Shown here: positions 48,837-58,688 of the stretch, piece by piece | Layout: each line of letters opens with the position of its first letter | How positions within the stretch are numbered: the first letter of the stretch is position 1 | NCBI RefSeq assembly: GCF_008831285.2 | Contig: NC_045141.1 | Location: forward strand, 16,416,106 to 16,480,105 | DNA from: Nymphaea colorata | Taxonomy: Eukaryota; Streptophyta; Magnoliopsida; Nymphaeales; Nymphaeaceae | Length of the DNA stretch: 64,000 nt | Reading direction: 5' to 3' | Made by a program: the position numbers and the translations under genes | The notes under the pieces: generated by a model | Told to the model about the DNA's origin: nothing | The model's database searches: none | The model's input: the letters and a program-made list of their open reading frames with translations, nothing else

Positions 48837-48907
48837 GCCGACCCCTAGAATTCCTTTCATAAACCAGCGGAATCTCACTCTCTTCTCTTGCCTTTGGTAT
48901 TATAAAT
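48837..48907 (+). promoter_or_regulatory. B2 promoter: GCCGAC box and TATA box
   Basis: GCCGAC at 48837-48842 and TATAAAT at 48901-48907, 64 bp apart. The surrounding about 170 bp is almost the same as in B3. Confidence 0.6.
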
Positions 48908-49013
48908 TGCACCATCCACTGCTCTTCAGTACTCAGAACCTGCATTGATCTTCTGTTTGCGACTGAATTCTTCTTCCTTAAATCTCTCCTGATCTCTGTT
49001 CTTCAAGCTCACA

Positions 49014-49821
49014 ATGGCTGGTGATCGGTCCAACGTTCAGGCTTCATCTCCACTGGAGATGAAGGGTCTTGGACCTCTTGATCAGAAGATAGTTATGGCA
49101 AAGCGCTGCGGCCATGGTAGGACTTCATTACCAAATGTCTCTGTGAAATTATTCCCCTTTCTCTTTTTGGGGTTTTTTCTCTTTTGCTCATGAAGTCTAA
49201 CTAATAATTTCTTATGCAGAAGGAGTAGTGGCAGGAACAAGAGCAGCTGTGCTTGCTACCATTGCTAGTGCAGTTCCTACTGTAAGATCTCTTTCTTTCT
49301 TTATATCTCTCTCATCTTTCCTTACATTATTAATGCGAACAACATCTGAAATATGTATGCTTTTTTGGTGCGTTCAATGTCAGTTGGCAAGTGTGAGGAT
49401 GTCACCATGGGCAAAGCGCAACCTCAACCCCACAGCTCAGGCCCTCATCGTTTCATTAGGTAATCTTCAAAGAAATTGACAGTAAATGATAACCGAAAAT
49501 AAACATGGATCCCTCCATCTTTTCCCTAGGTCATGTTCTTTTGGGATCCTGTTTGGCGCTAATGCGCCAAAAATCTTGCCTTACGGATTCCTATGCTGCC
49601 ATCTAGGGCGGACAAGCCTTTGAAAGAGAAAAAAAGCTCTTAACTATGAGTCTTCAGTTCTCACTTGAATCATCATCTTCATCACAGTCTCTTCTTTCTA
49701 CCTTCTTTAATTTTGGAAGTACATTTTCATTGCAGTGGCTGGGTCGGCGTACTTCATCGTTGCAGACAAGACGGTCTTGGCCACAGCAAGGAAGAACTCC
49801 TTCCAACACTGGCAACCATAG
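49014..49821 (+). CDS. ENOD93: Early nodulin 93-like protein, copy B2
   Basis: Exons are 49014-49116, 49220-49281, 49384-49459 and 49736-49821, GT-AG, 108 residues. Subtype [19 protein letters not shown], then LDQKIVMAKRCGH; the first helix reads EGVVAGTRAAVLATIAS, where Thr replaces the Ala of other copies except B3; [10 protein letters not shown] follows. The tail is KNSFQHWQP. Intron 3 is 276 bp, longer than in A1-A3. B2 and B3 are the most similar pair in the array, from the promoter through the 3' flank. Confidence 0.92.
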
Positions 49822-52800
49822 AACTAGATCATGTACTGGGAAATAAATCTGTATATCTAATATCTTTCTGCTTTCCTACTTGTCCTGTTTTGTTCATTTA
49901 TCACGTATGTATATATATATAATCACAGTTTGATCTTGATAAGCATTAGTGGACGCTGCACAACCACAAGGTTTTTTATCGCCTAATTAATGAAACCAAA
50001 ATGGAACAGCCTATTGTTACTGATAAGAAGAAGTGGTCTAATTAAGTTGGCTAATAATGTCCTTAAAGTGAACCGAGTAGCAAGGTCATGTGGGAGTGAG
50101 ATTTTATTCTTCCAAATTAAGAAGCAGAGGAATTCTGACCCACGGGTTTTTCCATACTTTCAATAACCCATTGTTTTGTTATCAAAAGTTGAGCAGCTGT
50201 GTCCAAATGCAATGCACCAATGCATACGCTATACATGCGGCGCAGGAAGAACATCCGCCCCCTGGTTGCTGGCCATGCCATTTAGCGTTACTAAAAATTT
50301 TCATCCCTAAGAGAACATGTTTATGTTAACTTTTATGTAAGATTCTAAATGTACTTTATATTTAAGATTGTATATATGGGTTTGCTAAAGTGATTAGTTA
50401 TCTTGGTTGCCAGTATTTCTTGGGTTGTAATTAAAACTGTTAAAAAGTGGGTTGAGATTCATCGGACCAGTTACTCGAGCTCGGTGTGAGTTTGGTCGTT
50501 ACAATCAATCTTTCTCCCTCGTAATAAACATCTTTAAACTTTGAATTTAAATAACGAAAAAATTGCTTAATAGATCGTTAACTCAAGCTACCTAGATTGT
50601 AAAAAAGAAAAAATTGCTTAATAGATCGTTGATCAAGCTGCCTGAAGACCTATGACCAAAATCTTTCCCCTGACAACAACTAATAAAAACAATTATTCAC
50701 CCAAATTCATACAGAACTTGATCATCCACACGCTAATTTGTGAATGTGAATGTGCACAAGTTTGTTAGAAAGAATGTAACAGCGTGAGGAAACCTAGATT
50801 AGTAGTTTGGCTTCTTACTTTTGTGGGGGTGTAACTCATGCCCCGAAATTCATAGCTTGAAAAAGATTTTAATTTTTCAATAATTGAATGGAATAGTTGG
50901 GCCCGAAATGAAATTAAAAAAAAAAATTGCCATGATAAGCAATAATGAAAAGATATTGCTATCAGAACCCTAAATAATGCAGCGCATAAGACATCCGTTG
51001 TTAGGTATCGGCCTGTGTTGTCCATGACTAAAATCATCATATTTTATTTTTATACTTTCTTCATGAATGAGTTGCACTGGTCGGCAAAATCGGGCTGTGA
51101 CGCCGGATCTGCAAAGGTGCGGCGTTTATTCCATTCCCCATAAAAGGAGGTGGCCGAATCGGGCTTCATATCGTTGAACGATGCGTATCAGCCGATACGT
51201 AACTATGCAGTGATGAACGACGTCCACTTTCGTCGTGAGCATCAAACTTGATGTTGTCTTGGATGTGTATTTAATTGTTTGTGAAAGAAACAAACATTTG
51301 CAGAAAAAGACAGATGGGCCGAATATCAGAGGCTCATAACGCATGGCATATTTTTTTAGTAAAGTTTGAAAAGACAAAATTTTAAAATAATTTATACATA
51401 TATGCCTTGAGATTGCTAAGTTTAAAGGTACTAAAAGGTGATGCTGAAATATGTATATAACGTATTCTTTTATCAGAGTTTCATGGGGCCCAGGCACCCT
51501 GGAGGATAAACGTCTAACTTGGTTTTCTAAAACATGCTAATCATGACATAAAAAAAAAGAATTAAAAAGTTTACATATAAATTTTATAAATTTTAATTGT
51601 CTTATATAAAAATTTTGAAAATTAATATTTCAAAAATTTGGAAACTTTAATTTGCTCCACCTCATGAAAAATTTCTAATTCTGCTCCTGATGCTAACTAA
51701 TCATTCATAATCACCAAGCGTTCTTTTCTATGGACTTGCAGGATGTGAATTGGTTTGAATAAAATTATAGAAAAGAACGATGTGACCAGGACACCTAGAT
51801 TGATAATGTGCATAGATTCTTACTTTGCTGGGCTGTAATTAATGCTCTATATCAAGTTTTTTCTTTTTTTAACTTATCTAATTCAACCTGTGTCTTTATA
51901 GTAGTTCACATTTGCAAAACCACTTGCGGAGCTTGGATTTTATTTTTTGTCAAATATATCAAGCAAAGCCATTTTATTATATTTTTGCTTTATGTTTGTA
52001 TTTGCTAATTAACCTTTATTTTTGCATTGGCTTTCAATTCTTTCTTGGATGCGCATAATTTTATTTTAATTTTAGAAAGAAGCAACGATATGATACCTTA
52101 ATTAAGGTTGAGCATCACGCACGTACCGGGCCACAGCTCGTGACTGCCCCCAAAATGTATACAGCCACATAATTAATTGAAGTATATTTTTAATGTCAAC
52201 TCAGGTTGTAAATTTTTATAGTATACTTTTATTATAATCTATTGCCTTCCCACACAATTTAAAGTAATATGATCTTGGTTATGATTTGCCAACAATTTGA
52301 ACTATAGAAGAGGTCATGAATCTAAAAACACTTGTTCAACTTGTATTTATCTCTCGCTATGTCAACCATCTAATTCTCCATGTGCCTCGGACATTTAGAC
52401 ATTCATGCTCAAAACATGTTTGCAAATGGTTGGCTAGTTAAAACCTGTCATGTCCCTAATAAAAACTTTCATGAGAATTAAAAAAAAAATGGAAAATAAC
52501 TTAAGATGAAATTTTACGCTTTAAAACAATTAGAACCAAATTGGAGTGACTCCGATCCAAGTTACCAATCCATCGAGTCAATTGATTCCTGGCCGAGTGA
52601 ACCAGTTTTGGTGCTGACTCCGTTGAATTCCAACTTGTGGCCCAACAAGAGGACAATCCCTAGCCGATTGGTAAGTTCTAACGCTGAACACAAGTCTAGT
52701 AGAGTCGACTCATGGATCATTGGGCTCGAGTTTGGCTCAAGCTCGGGTTGAGCAGCTCGAGCTAGACTTGATCAGCCAAATAGAAGCTCAAGTTCCACTC

Positions 52801-52996
52801 GTTTAAAATCGAAAATTGAAAGAATGAGAGACCGACACCGACAACCAGGAACGAAACTTTTGAAAAAATTTATCCTACTTTTACTGAACTCGGCACAAGA
52901 TATTACAGTTCTCACAACTTACGACCCAAAAACTCTTATACAAACTTTAGAATGGCCAGCAGAAAGTGAGCAAAACCGCTGGCTGTGGCCGGGGGG
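49822..52996. other. B2-B3 spacer
   Basis: No gene recognised. Segments near 49,930-50,050, 51,075-51,260 and 51,890-52,030 have relatives downstream of B3 or B1. Near 52,720-52,800 is a short CTCGAG/CTCAAG-rich patch like that inside the MITE at 55644-56110. Confidence 0.6.
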
Positions 52997-53067
52997 GCCG
53001 ACCCCCAGAATTCCTTTCACAAACCGGCGGAATCTCACCCTCTTCTCTTGCTTTTGGTATTATAAAT
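52997..53067 (+). promoter_or_regulatory. B3 promoter: GCCGAC box and TATA box
   Basis: GCCGAC at 52997-53002 preceded by seven Gs, and TATAAAT at 53061-53067, 64 bp apart as in B2. Confidence 0.6.
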
Positions 53068-53173
53068 TGCACCATCCACTGCTCTTCAGTACTCAGAACC
53101 TGCATTGATCGTCTGTTTGCGACTCAATTCTTCTTCCTCAAATCTCTCCTGATCTCTGTTCTTGAAGCTCACA

Positions 53174-54072
53174 ATGGCTGGCGATCTGTCCAACGTTCAG
53201 GCTTCATCTCCACTGGAGATGAATGGTCTTGGACCTCTTGACCAGAAGCTAGTTATGGCAAAGCGCTATGGCCATGGTAGGACTTCATTACCAATGTCTC
53301 TGTGAAATTATTCCCCGTTTTCTTTTTGGGGGTTTTCTCCTTTGCTCATGAAGTCTAGACTAATAATTTCTTCATGGGAAATGAAATGAATGTGGGTGCA
53401 GAGGGAGTGGTGGCAGGAACAAGAGCAGCTGTGCTTGCTACCATTGCCAGTGCAGTTCCTACTGTAATCTCAGTTTCTCTCTCTCATCTTTCCTGACATT
53501 ATTAACGTGACCAACATCTGAAATATGCATGCTTTTTGGTGCGTTCAATGGCAGTTGGCAAGTGTGAGGATGTCACCATGGGCAAAGCGCAACCTCAACC
53601 CCACTGCTCAAGCCCTCATTGTTTCATTAGGTAACATTCAAAGAAATTGACACTAAATGATAACTGACAATAAACCTGGATCCCTCCAGCTTCCAATAGA
53701 ATGTATTTTGTGGTCAAACAAGCACAGGGTAACAGCAGATCCTGTTTGGTGGTGAAACAAGCCTTAGGTCCTGATCTTTTGTGGTCCTGTTTGCGCGTTA
53801 ATGTTCAGAAATTTTACCTTGACGGATCCCTACTGTTACCACTAGTCGGGAAAAGCCTTTGCAGGCATACATGCTCTTATTTATGAGGCTTTCATTTCCC
53901 ACAAAACCAAATATAAATCATCATCTTCATCCCTGTCTCTTCATTCTTTCTTATTTTCTGATCATGGACGTCCGGTTTAATTGCAGTGGCTGGCTCGGCC
54001 TACTTCATTGCGGCAGACAAGACGGTCTTGGCCACAGCAAGGAAGAACTCCTTCCGGCCCTTGCAACCATAG
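53174..54072 (+). CDS. ENOD93: Early nodulin 93-like protein, copy B3
   Basis: Exons are 53174-53276, 53402-53463, 53555-53630 and 53987-54072, GT-AG, 108 residues. Subtype [57 protein letters not shown]. The second helix reads AYFIAADKTVL, with Ala for the Val of all other copies. The tail is KNSFRPLQP. It lies 4160 bp from B2, the apparent duplication period. Intron 3 (356 bp) has gained sequence containing a repeated CCTGTTTG motif, also present in intron 3 of B2 and A4. Confidence 0.92.
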
Positions 54073-54350
54073 AACTAGCTCATGTACTGGTAACTAAATC
54101 TGTATACATAATATCGTTTTCATTTCCTACTTGTCTTGGTTTGTTCATTTACCACAGATTTTTTCACCTCTCTCTCTCTCTCTCTCTCTCTCTTACCACA
54201 GATTCGGTTAAAGCGCCGCCGCCTGATGACTGTGCCGTCTTTCCTCTTTTCTCTTATTTTTCTGTGCATTGTATTGTATATTTGTTCCTCCTACTTGTGT
54301 TTTTTGTGTAATTTTGTTCTTTGCAGATTGTTTTTGTATTTAGGAGACCT

Positions 54351-54391
54351 CTTGTCCCCAAATTTTGTTATATATTCCCATTTTATTGGCT
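54351..54391 (+). repeat. Direct repeat left of the 5S sequence
   Basis: The roughly 41-bp sequence starting CTTGTCCCCAAATTTTG is repeated at 54541 with one visible mismatch (TATTGG versus TATCGG). The interval between copies is 190 bp. It contains TATATA about 35 bp before the 5S start. Confidence 0.85.
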
Positions 54392-54407
54392 TTCTCTCTC
54401 TCTCTCT

Positions 54408-54526
54408 GGGTGCGATCATACCAGCACTAACGCACCGGATCCCATCAGAACTCCGAAGTTAAGCGTGCTTGGGCGAGTGTAGTACTGGGATGGGTGACCT
54501 CCTGAAAAGTCCTCGTGTTGCATCCC
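54408..54526 (+). rRNA. 5S ribosomal RNA gene, isolated copy, probably decayed
   Basis: Full-length plant 5S rRNA starting GGGTGCGATCATACCAGC and ending GTTGCATCC, about 119 bases. The internal RNA polymerase III promoter is recognisable: box A AGTTAAGCGTGCTTGGGCG, intermediate element GTAGTACTGGG (the usual sequence is GTAGTACTAGG), and box C GGATGGGTGACC. It differs from the standard plant sequence at several places, such as GAGTGTAG for GAGAGTAG and CTGAAAAG for CTGGGAAG. No T-run terminator follows directly. It is a single copy outside any 5S array, so it is probably not a source of ribosomal 5S RNA. Confidence 0.9.
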
Positions 54527-54540
54527 CAGAGAGGGGACAT

Positions 54541-54581
54541 CTTGTCCCCAAATTTTGTTATATATTCCCATTTTATCGGCT
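54541..54581 (+). repeat. Direct repeat right of the 5S sequence
   Basis: Second copy of the CTTGTCCCCAAATTTTG repeat. Flanking copies of a spacer are what one or more units of a 5S rDNA array would leave. The repeat is far too long for an ordinary target-site duplication. Confidence 0.85.
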
Positions 54582-54599
54582 CTCTTTCTTTCTCTCTCT

Positions 54600-54603
<4 letters not shown>

Positions 54604-54662
<59 letters not shown>
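54604..54662. repeat. (TA)n microsatellite
   Basis: About 29 TA units directly after the 5S-bearing insertion. The B2 flank has a short ATATATATA tract at the matching place. Confidence 0.9.
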
Positions 54663-54663
<1 letters not shown>

Positions 54664-54664
<1 letters not shown>

Positions 54665-54935
54665 ATTCATTTTGATAAGCATTGTTGGACACCGCACAAC
54701 CAGATACTCTTTTGTCACCTGAAACCATCTCCTATTACTGATAAGATAAAAAAAAAAATGGTCTAACGACAAAAGCATATTAGCCGATCTGGGTTCAGAT
54801 TTTTTGGAAGATCAAATCATAGATCGATTTTGATGAGCATGAGTGAACCCTGCACAACCTCAAACTTTTTTGTCGCCTAATTAGTGAAACTAAAATGGAA
54901 CGACAATTTCTTACTACTGATAAAAAACGAAGTGA
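54664..54935. repeat. Duplicated B-type 3' flank segment
   Basis: TTTTGATAAGCATTG...CGCACAACC at 54,668 recurs as TTTTGATGAGCATGAG...TGCACAACC at 54,827. Related single copies lie after B1 (39,490) and B2 (49,933). So an extra local duplication occurred downstream of B3. Confidence 0.65.
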
Positions 54936-57592
54936 TCTAATTTTGTTGGCCAATAAGGACCGTAAAGAGTAAGTATCGAGCCTAGCCAAGCCAAGTGGGC
55001 TTGGTTCCCAGGGTCATGTTGGACTGACATTGTATTCGACTCAACGTTTCTCGATTTGCTAACGTGCTTTATGCGTTTCGGCAGAGAAGTCTTGAACACG
55101 ATTTATATGTTCAATTGCGTCATATTGAATAATGTGGTTTTTTTAAGCACGTAAGAGTATTTGTAGTGTTATTTTTTTAGACTGGACTGCAAATTGTGAG
55201 TGCATGGTTCTACTCAGGTTCCAAAATAGCTTTGGATCAATAAGATAACGCAAGAGAGAAGAGCTTCCACCACCTTGGATATCTCCCCTCCTGCCCCTAC
55301 TCCTATCAGTACTTAAACAAAAAAATATAAAATTAAATGACTCCTGCAATGGATGCCCTCTTACATTATTCTCTACAATTATTGTCAGACTTCTGAAAAT
55401 GCAAAAAAAAAAGTGCCATGGTAGGCAGTGTAGTTGTGATGCAAAGATATTGCGAGTTGTTCATTACTAAAATAATATTTTATTTATATATTTTTTCATG
55501 AATACTTTTCTCTGGTCGGCAAAATCAAGCTGTAACGCCGGATCTGTAGAGCTGCGGCCTTTATTTAGTTTCGAATAAAAAAAGAATGGCGCCGGATCGG
55601 GCTCCGTGTCGTTGAACGAATACGAGCACAAGCACGGCTTAACTAGGGGTGAACAGCGAAACCTCGAGCTTGCTGCTTGAGCTCCAGAATAGTTGCTGGA
55701 CACAAACAACTTGAGCTCCACTCTATAGTTCCGTGTTAAGTTGAAGGTGGATTAGATTAAGACTTGACAAATTCGTTTATAGAATTGATATTTATCGTTA
55801 CGCGTTAAGCTTGAACTTGACTCTATTAAAACTCTACAAACTCGTTTGAATAAAATTGATATTCAACTTTATATATTGAGTTCGAGCTCAACTCGATTAA
55901 GGCTCAACAAACTCGTAAACTCGTTTAAATATATGGACCTGATTAAGGTTCGACAAACTCGATTAAGGCTCGAGCTCAACTCAACAATTACGTGTTAAGC
56001 TAGAAATCAACTCGATTATTTAATGAACTCGAGCTCGAGTTGTTATGCAAATGACTCACCTCAAACTCTTTCATGAGCTAGCTTTAACCAGTCCAGCTTG
56101 TTCACCCCTAATTAACACTTAACAATGCCGATTGTAGCGACAATGATAAATGACGAACACTTTCGTCGCAAGCATCAAACTTGATGACGCCTTGGACATG
56201 TATTTAATTATATTTGTAATAAAAAATACAAAAAAAGGCATTGTGGCCCGAAGGTCATTCAGGAAGGGAGACTCGTAATGCATTGAGAGCCAATGAAGGG
56301 TGAAACAAAAATCTTAACTGGGTTGGTACAACGGTATTAGGTAGAGACCTGTTTCAAACTGACATGGAAGTTGCCAGCACCAAGGTCGGTCCGACCTTTT
56401 GCTTTTTTTTCAGCCGTGAGTCAAACCCAGCTCTTCCAAAGATGAAACTGAAATACTATATAATTTATTCTTTTGTGAAAAGACACAGGAGCGTATGAAA
56501 ATTTTGATACCCACAGAAATGCTGCAATGTCCAAATTCGGTGAACTGCACGCTGCACATCCTCATGTACGCATGCATTTCAGAGCGTGCTCATATTTACA
56601 CACAGAAATGAGATTTCTGCGCTTTTTTTTATACGTGGCCTAAAAAGATAAAAAAAAAAAAAAAAATCACCTGCACACCAATTTTTAATGTTAATTTAAA
56701 ATACACTCGTATTTCTGATAATGTATCTCATAGGTTATCATAGGCGGTTTAAAACCAAATTTTATCTACATTGCTAGGTGAAAAGTGTACAAAAAATTGC
56801 TAAAAACACTACGAACTGCTAATTACATTATAAACAATCATTAATGTTTGCAGCTACTTTTTAACGAGAAATATTTATGTTTAACTATGCACAGCACCTG
56901 ACCTCTAGATCCACTTATTTGCTAACATGGATGATTGAAATATTTTCAACCAGCAAAGTTATCTTAAAATATTGTTGTTGTATTTGAATTGTGAAGTGCC
57001 CTAACATATATATTTTTTGTTACAAGCATTGTAGAATAATATAAACACGTATCTCTTATTACATGACTGATTAGATAAGATTATCAACAATTATGCAGTA
57101 ATTATATAGTGCACAAGAGCAGCACTGAGCAGAAACCATGGGTGGCTTCCACCGTTTCCTTTCCTACTTTTTCTAACTTTCCTGAATCCCGAGAGCTGCC
57201 GTCGTTTCAAAGGGAGGAAAGGTTAGGCTGGCATCAATATCATCGTACGAATCACCAAAGAAAATGGGGCCACGTGCATCTAGCCATCCTTCCAACACTA
57301 TCCCTTTTTTTTTTTCTTCTTTCTCAAAAGCTTCCTCTGATTTAACTTTCGCCTGTATTATTGGACTTGTGATCTCGAATTCATAAACCACGTTTCTTTC
57401 ATTTATTGCTTTCTAGTTAAGCATCTCTCCCTCTCTCTCTCTCTTTAAATCTGAGGCGCATAATGCATTTTATGAAGATCTTAGTGATCATGACTTCACC
57501 AAAGCTGTGGGACGAATGGTAATTGTATTGTACTAAGAGAAGAAGAAGAAAAAACCAGAGGCTGATGGGGGCTTTGCAGGGGGCCGACCCAT
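54936..57592. other. B3-A4 spacer
   Basis: No gene recognised. The interval 55,515-55,620 plus 56,120-56,215 matches 51,075-51,270 in the B2-B3 spacer. The interruption between is the MITE at 55644-56110. Confidence 0.6.
55644..56110. mobile_element. MITE with 12-bp terminal inverted repeats (467 bp)
   Basis: It begins TAGGGGTGAACA and ends TGTTCACCCCTA, a perfect 12-bp inverted repeat with the TAGGGGTG start typical of hAT-like MITEs. The interior is made of repeated CTCGAG, GAGCTC and ACTCGATTAAGG motifs. TTAAC lies on both sides, but a clean 8-bp target-site duplication is not visible. The related spacer near 51,190 lacks the element. Confidence 0.7.
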
Positions 57593-57664
57593 GTTTTCTC
57601 CTTTGTGTTTCTCGAAAACCAGAGAACTTCGGGCCTCTGCTGTTTCCTTTTGGGCATTATATAT
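57593..57664 (+). promoter_or_regulatory. A4 promoter: GCCGAC box and TATA box
   Basis: GCCGAC at 57593-57598 in GGGGGCCGACCCATG, and TATATAT at 57658-57664. Spacing is 65 bp. Confidence 0.6.
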
Positions 57665-57809
57665 TGTACCAACTACTGCCCTTCCCTCGACCACCCACAC
57701 ATCACAATCCTCTGTCCCTCCTTCCAACTTTCCTGCTTCCAACCCAAGTTTTCTTCTTGCTTCTTCACTAGACCTTTCTTTCTTTTTTTACTCTCAATTC
57801 ACACCTACT

Positions 57810-58688
57810 ATGGCTGGTGAGTCTAGTGTGCAGGCTTCATCTCCGCTGGAGATGAAAGGTTTCGGACCTCTTGACCAGAAACTGGCTATGGCGAAGCGCT
57901 GTGGCCATGGTAACGCTTTTCCCACTCTCATCATCTTATACATTTTCGTCCTCTGAGATGGGTTTCTTTTTTTTTTGGCTCAAGGAAACTGATATGGTCT
58001 CTCGTATTCTTGATCTGAGGGCTACATTGTGCTGCTTTCTAAAGAGGACTAATGTATACTGTATTTGGTGATGACAGAGGGAGTGGTAGCAGGAGCAAGA
58101 GCAGCTGTGGTTGCAACTGTTGCTAGTGCAGTCCCCACTGTAATTACCTTTCTCTGTCTCTCTCTCTCTGAGCTCACTTTTCCCTCTGTATTTGCAATGA
58201 GAAGCTTACTGATGATGGCGTTACATGAAATGGCAGTTGGCAAGCGTGAGAATGGTACCATGGGCAAGGCGCAACCTCAACCCCACAGCTCAGGCCCTCA
58301 TCGTCTCCTTAGGTATAAATCAATGCCCCAAACAACCCGTCTTCTCATCTCATGGACAAACAAGCAAAGAAAGAAAGAAAGGGTGCCTCCAGATCCTGTT
58401 TGGTATTAAAACAGGTCCTCTGTTCCCCGATCTTCTGTGGTCCTGTTTGGGTCCTGATCCGCCCATAACAGGCCACTAAAAAAATTAACCTGCTTCGGAG
58501 TCTGTGTCCGTTTCTCAGACCATCTCTTCACGATATCGAGATAATTTTTTTTGTTGTTTCTGTTTCCCAACTGTGGTTGGTTGGTATTTGATTTGGTTGC
58601 AGTGGCTGGCTCGGCATTCTTCATTGTCGCGGACAAGACTGTCCTGACTACAGCAAGAAGGAACTCCTTCAAGAACATGCAGCTCTAG
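57810..58688 (+). CDS. ENOD93: Early nodulin 93-like protein, copy A4
   Basis: Exons are 57810-57909, 58078-58139, 58237-58312 and 58603-58688, GT-AG, 107 residues. Subtype [63 protein letters not shown]. The tail RRNSFKNMQL differs from the others (RR instead of RK, and no His or Pro near the end). It is the last copy in the array. Intron 3 (290 bp) is longer than in A1-A3 and holds several copies of a CCTGTTTGG motif. Confidence 0.92.

Larger units (their letters stand above)
54150..54600 (+). mobile_element. About 450-bp insertion carrying the 5S rRNA sequence
   Basis: The B2 3' flank runs from the poorly conserved CATTTATCAC (about 49,897) straight to the TA tract and TTGATAAGCATTAG. In B3 the matching places are separated by about 450 bp that hold CT-rich tracts, GCGCCGCCGCCTG, and the 5S rRNA with its flanking repeats. 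The exact borders are blurred by microsatellites. It could be a Cassandra-type element piece or an inserted 5S rDNA unit. Confidence 0.5.

Noticed and set aside
54136-54766. Open frames across the 5S region and (TA)n tract
   Set aside because: They run through an rRNA sequence and microsatellites, giving YIYIYI-type translations, and are not coding.
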